A stretch of 6,220 nucleotides of DNA from an uncultured Clostridia bacterium (lineage in GTDB: Bacteria > Bacillota > Clostridia > Christensenellales > Aristaeellaceae): contig CAKTXH010000118.1 of NCBI GenBank assembly GCA_934630975.1, positions 1-6,220 of the forward strand, in the 5' to 3' direction. Shown here piece after piece: positions 5,820 through 6,220 of the stretch. Under the pieces are notes generated by a model that saw nothing but the letters and a program-made list of their open reading frames with translations, did no database searches and was not told the DNA's origin. The position numbers and the translations under genes were made by a program. Position 1 is the stretch's first letter; every line of letters begins with the position of its first letter.

Positions 5820-6220
5820 AGCCGTTCCTCCTTCGGTTCGGTTGATTGATCGATCTGAAGGGCGCAGAGCGCCGCGCGCCACGCCTCCCGCTTTTTTTCA
5901 TAGGGCAGGGTATACGCCGGGCTGGTGCTGGGCATGCGGATAACCTTCCGCTCCCCCGCCCAGCCGGATTTGACAAACAGCTTATACGCCGTCGCGCCGT
6001 TGCAGAGCACCGTTCCGATATTCGGGCATTGTTCGTACAGCCTGCCGAAGTCGTTATAAACCACGTCGCGCATATCGCTGTCCAGACTGCCCTCGCGCTC
6101 GCACATGGCCGCCGCATCCCACAGCGCCAGCCCATGTTTGCGGATCAGCGCCTTTTTCCGCTCATAATCCCGGCTGGGCGTTTCCCCGAAAATCTCAAAC
6201 ATCATCGGCCAGAACGCGTT
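5816..6220 (-). CDS. DNA-deoxyinosine (hypoxanthine-DNA) glycosylase, C-terminal part (runs off the right edge)
   Basis: The frame is open to the window edge; 134 residues are visible, against a usual length of about 160-170. The visible part begins NAFWPMMFEIFGE, which fits the family's RNxFWP segment. GLALWDAAAMCEREGSLDSD follows (30-49), then LCNGATAYKLF (72-82) and MPSTSPA (96-102), the equivalent of motif 2 of the uracil-DNA glycosylase superfamily. Enzymes of this group (family 6, HDG) remove hypoxanthine, the product of adenine deamination, from DNA to start base excision repair. The N-terminal motif with the catalytic Asn is outside the window, so activity cannot be checked. An ATG at 6205 is internal, not the start, because homology continues upstream. 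The stop overlaps the pdp start by 4 nt, so the two are probably cotranscribed. The polar C-terminal tail (QIDQSTEPKEERL) looks nonconserved. Family recognition is by eye from motifs. Confidence 0.85.
   Translation of the reverse strand, partial: NAFWPMMFEIFGETPSRDYERKKALIRKHGLALWDAAAMCEREGSLDSDMRDVVYNDFGRLYEQCPNIGTVLCNGATAYKLFVKSGWAGERKVIRMPSTSPAYTLPYEKKREAWRAALCALQIDQSTEPKEERL
5827..5832 (-). promoter_or_regulatory. Ribosome binding site that decides the pdp start
   Basis: AGGAGG lies 7 nt before the ATG at 5819 and inside the end of the glycosylase reading frame. It supports the 442-residue Pdp over a 463-residue version starting at 5882, whose extra residues resemble no part of the family. 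Confidence 0.88.

Noticed and set aside
4302..5849. A 515-codon open frame on the plus strand opposite pdp
   Set aside because: It has low-complexity Arg/His/Ala-rich composition, covers the repeats and the whole of a well-conserved pdp on the other strand, and shows no ribosome binding site or domain.

Overview
This is a GC-rich bacterial window, best read as a member of the Bacillota (class Clostridia). The clues are a T-box leader in front of thrS, a threonyl-tRNA synthetase without the N-terminal TGS domain, a Bacillus-type pyrimidine-nucleoside phosphorylase, strong AGGAGG ribosome binding sites, and a clostridial-looking two-subunit ABC exporter. No species can be named from the sequence. 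All supported genes lie on the minus strand, so transcription runs from right to left.

Layout in the direction of transcription: (1) 6220-5816, the 3' part of a DNA-deoxyinosine (hypoxanthine-DNA) glycosylase gene that enters from outside the window. (2) 5819-4491, pdp, whose start overlaps the glycosylase stop as ATGA. (3) 4490-4291, a 200-bp gene-free spacer with two diverged copies of a double-hairpin repeat in inverted orientation and an AT-rich stem-loop between them. (4) 4290-2494 and 2497-689, two ABC half-transporters overlapping as ATGA, together one heterodimeric exporter with one degenerate ATP site. (5) 676-379, a promoter and a compact T-box riboswitch with a predicted ACC (Thr) specifier and an intrinsic terminator. 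(6) 378-1, the 5' part of thrS, which leaves the window.

The genes form three functional units: nucleobase repair and salvage (glycosylase plus pdp), membrane export (the ABC pair), and tRNA charging under tRNA-responsive attenuation (thrS). No terminator is visible between the ABC operon and the thrS promoter, so the T-box terminator may also catch readthrough from the exporter genes.

I found no mobile-element gene, CRISPR array, tRNA or rRNA, and no clearly new system. The most interesting items are the inverted repeat pair in the pdp-ABC spacer, the compact T-box, and the complementary loss of key residues in the two ABC ATPase domains.
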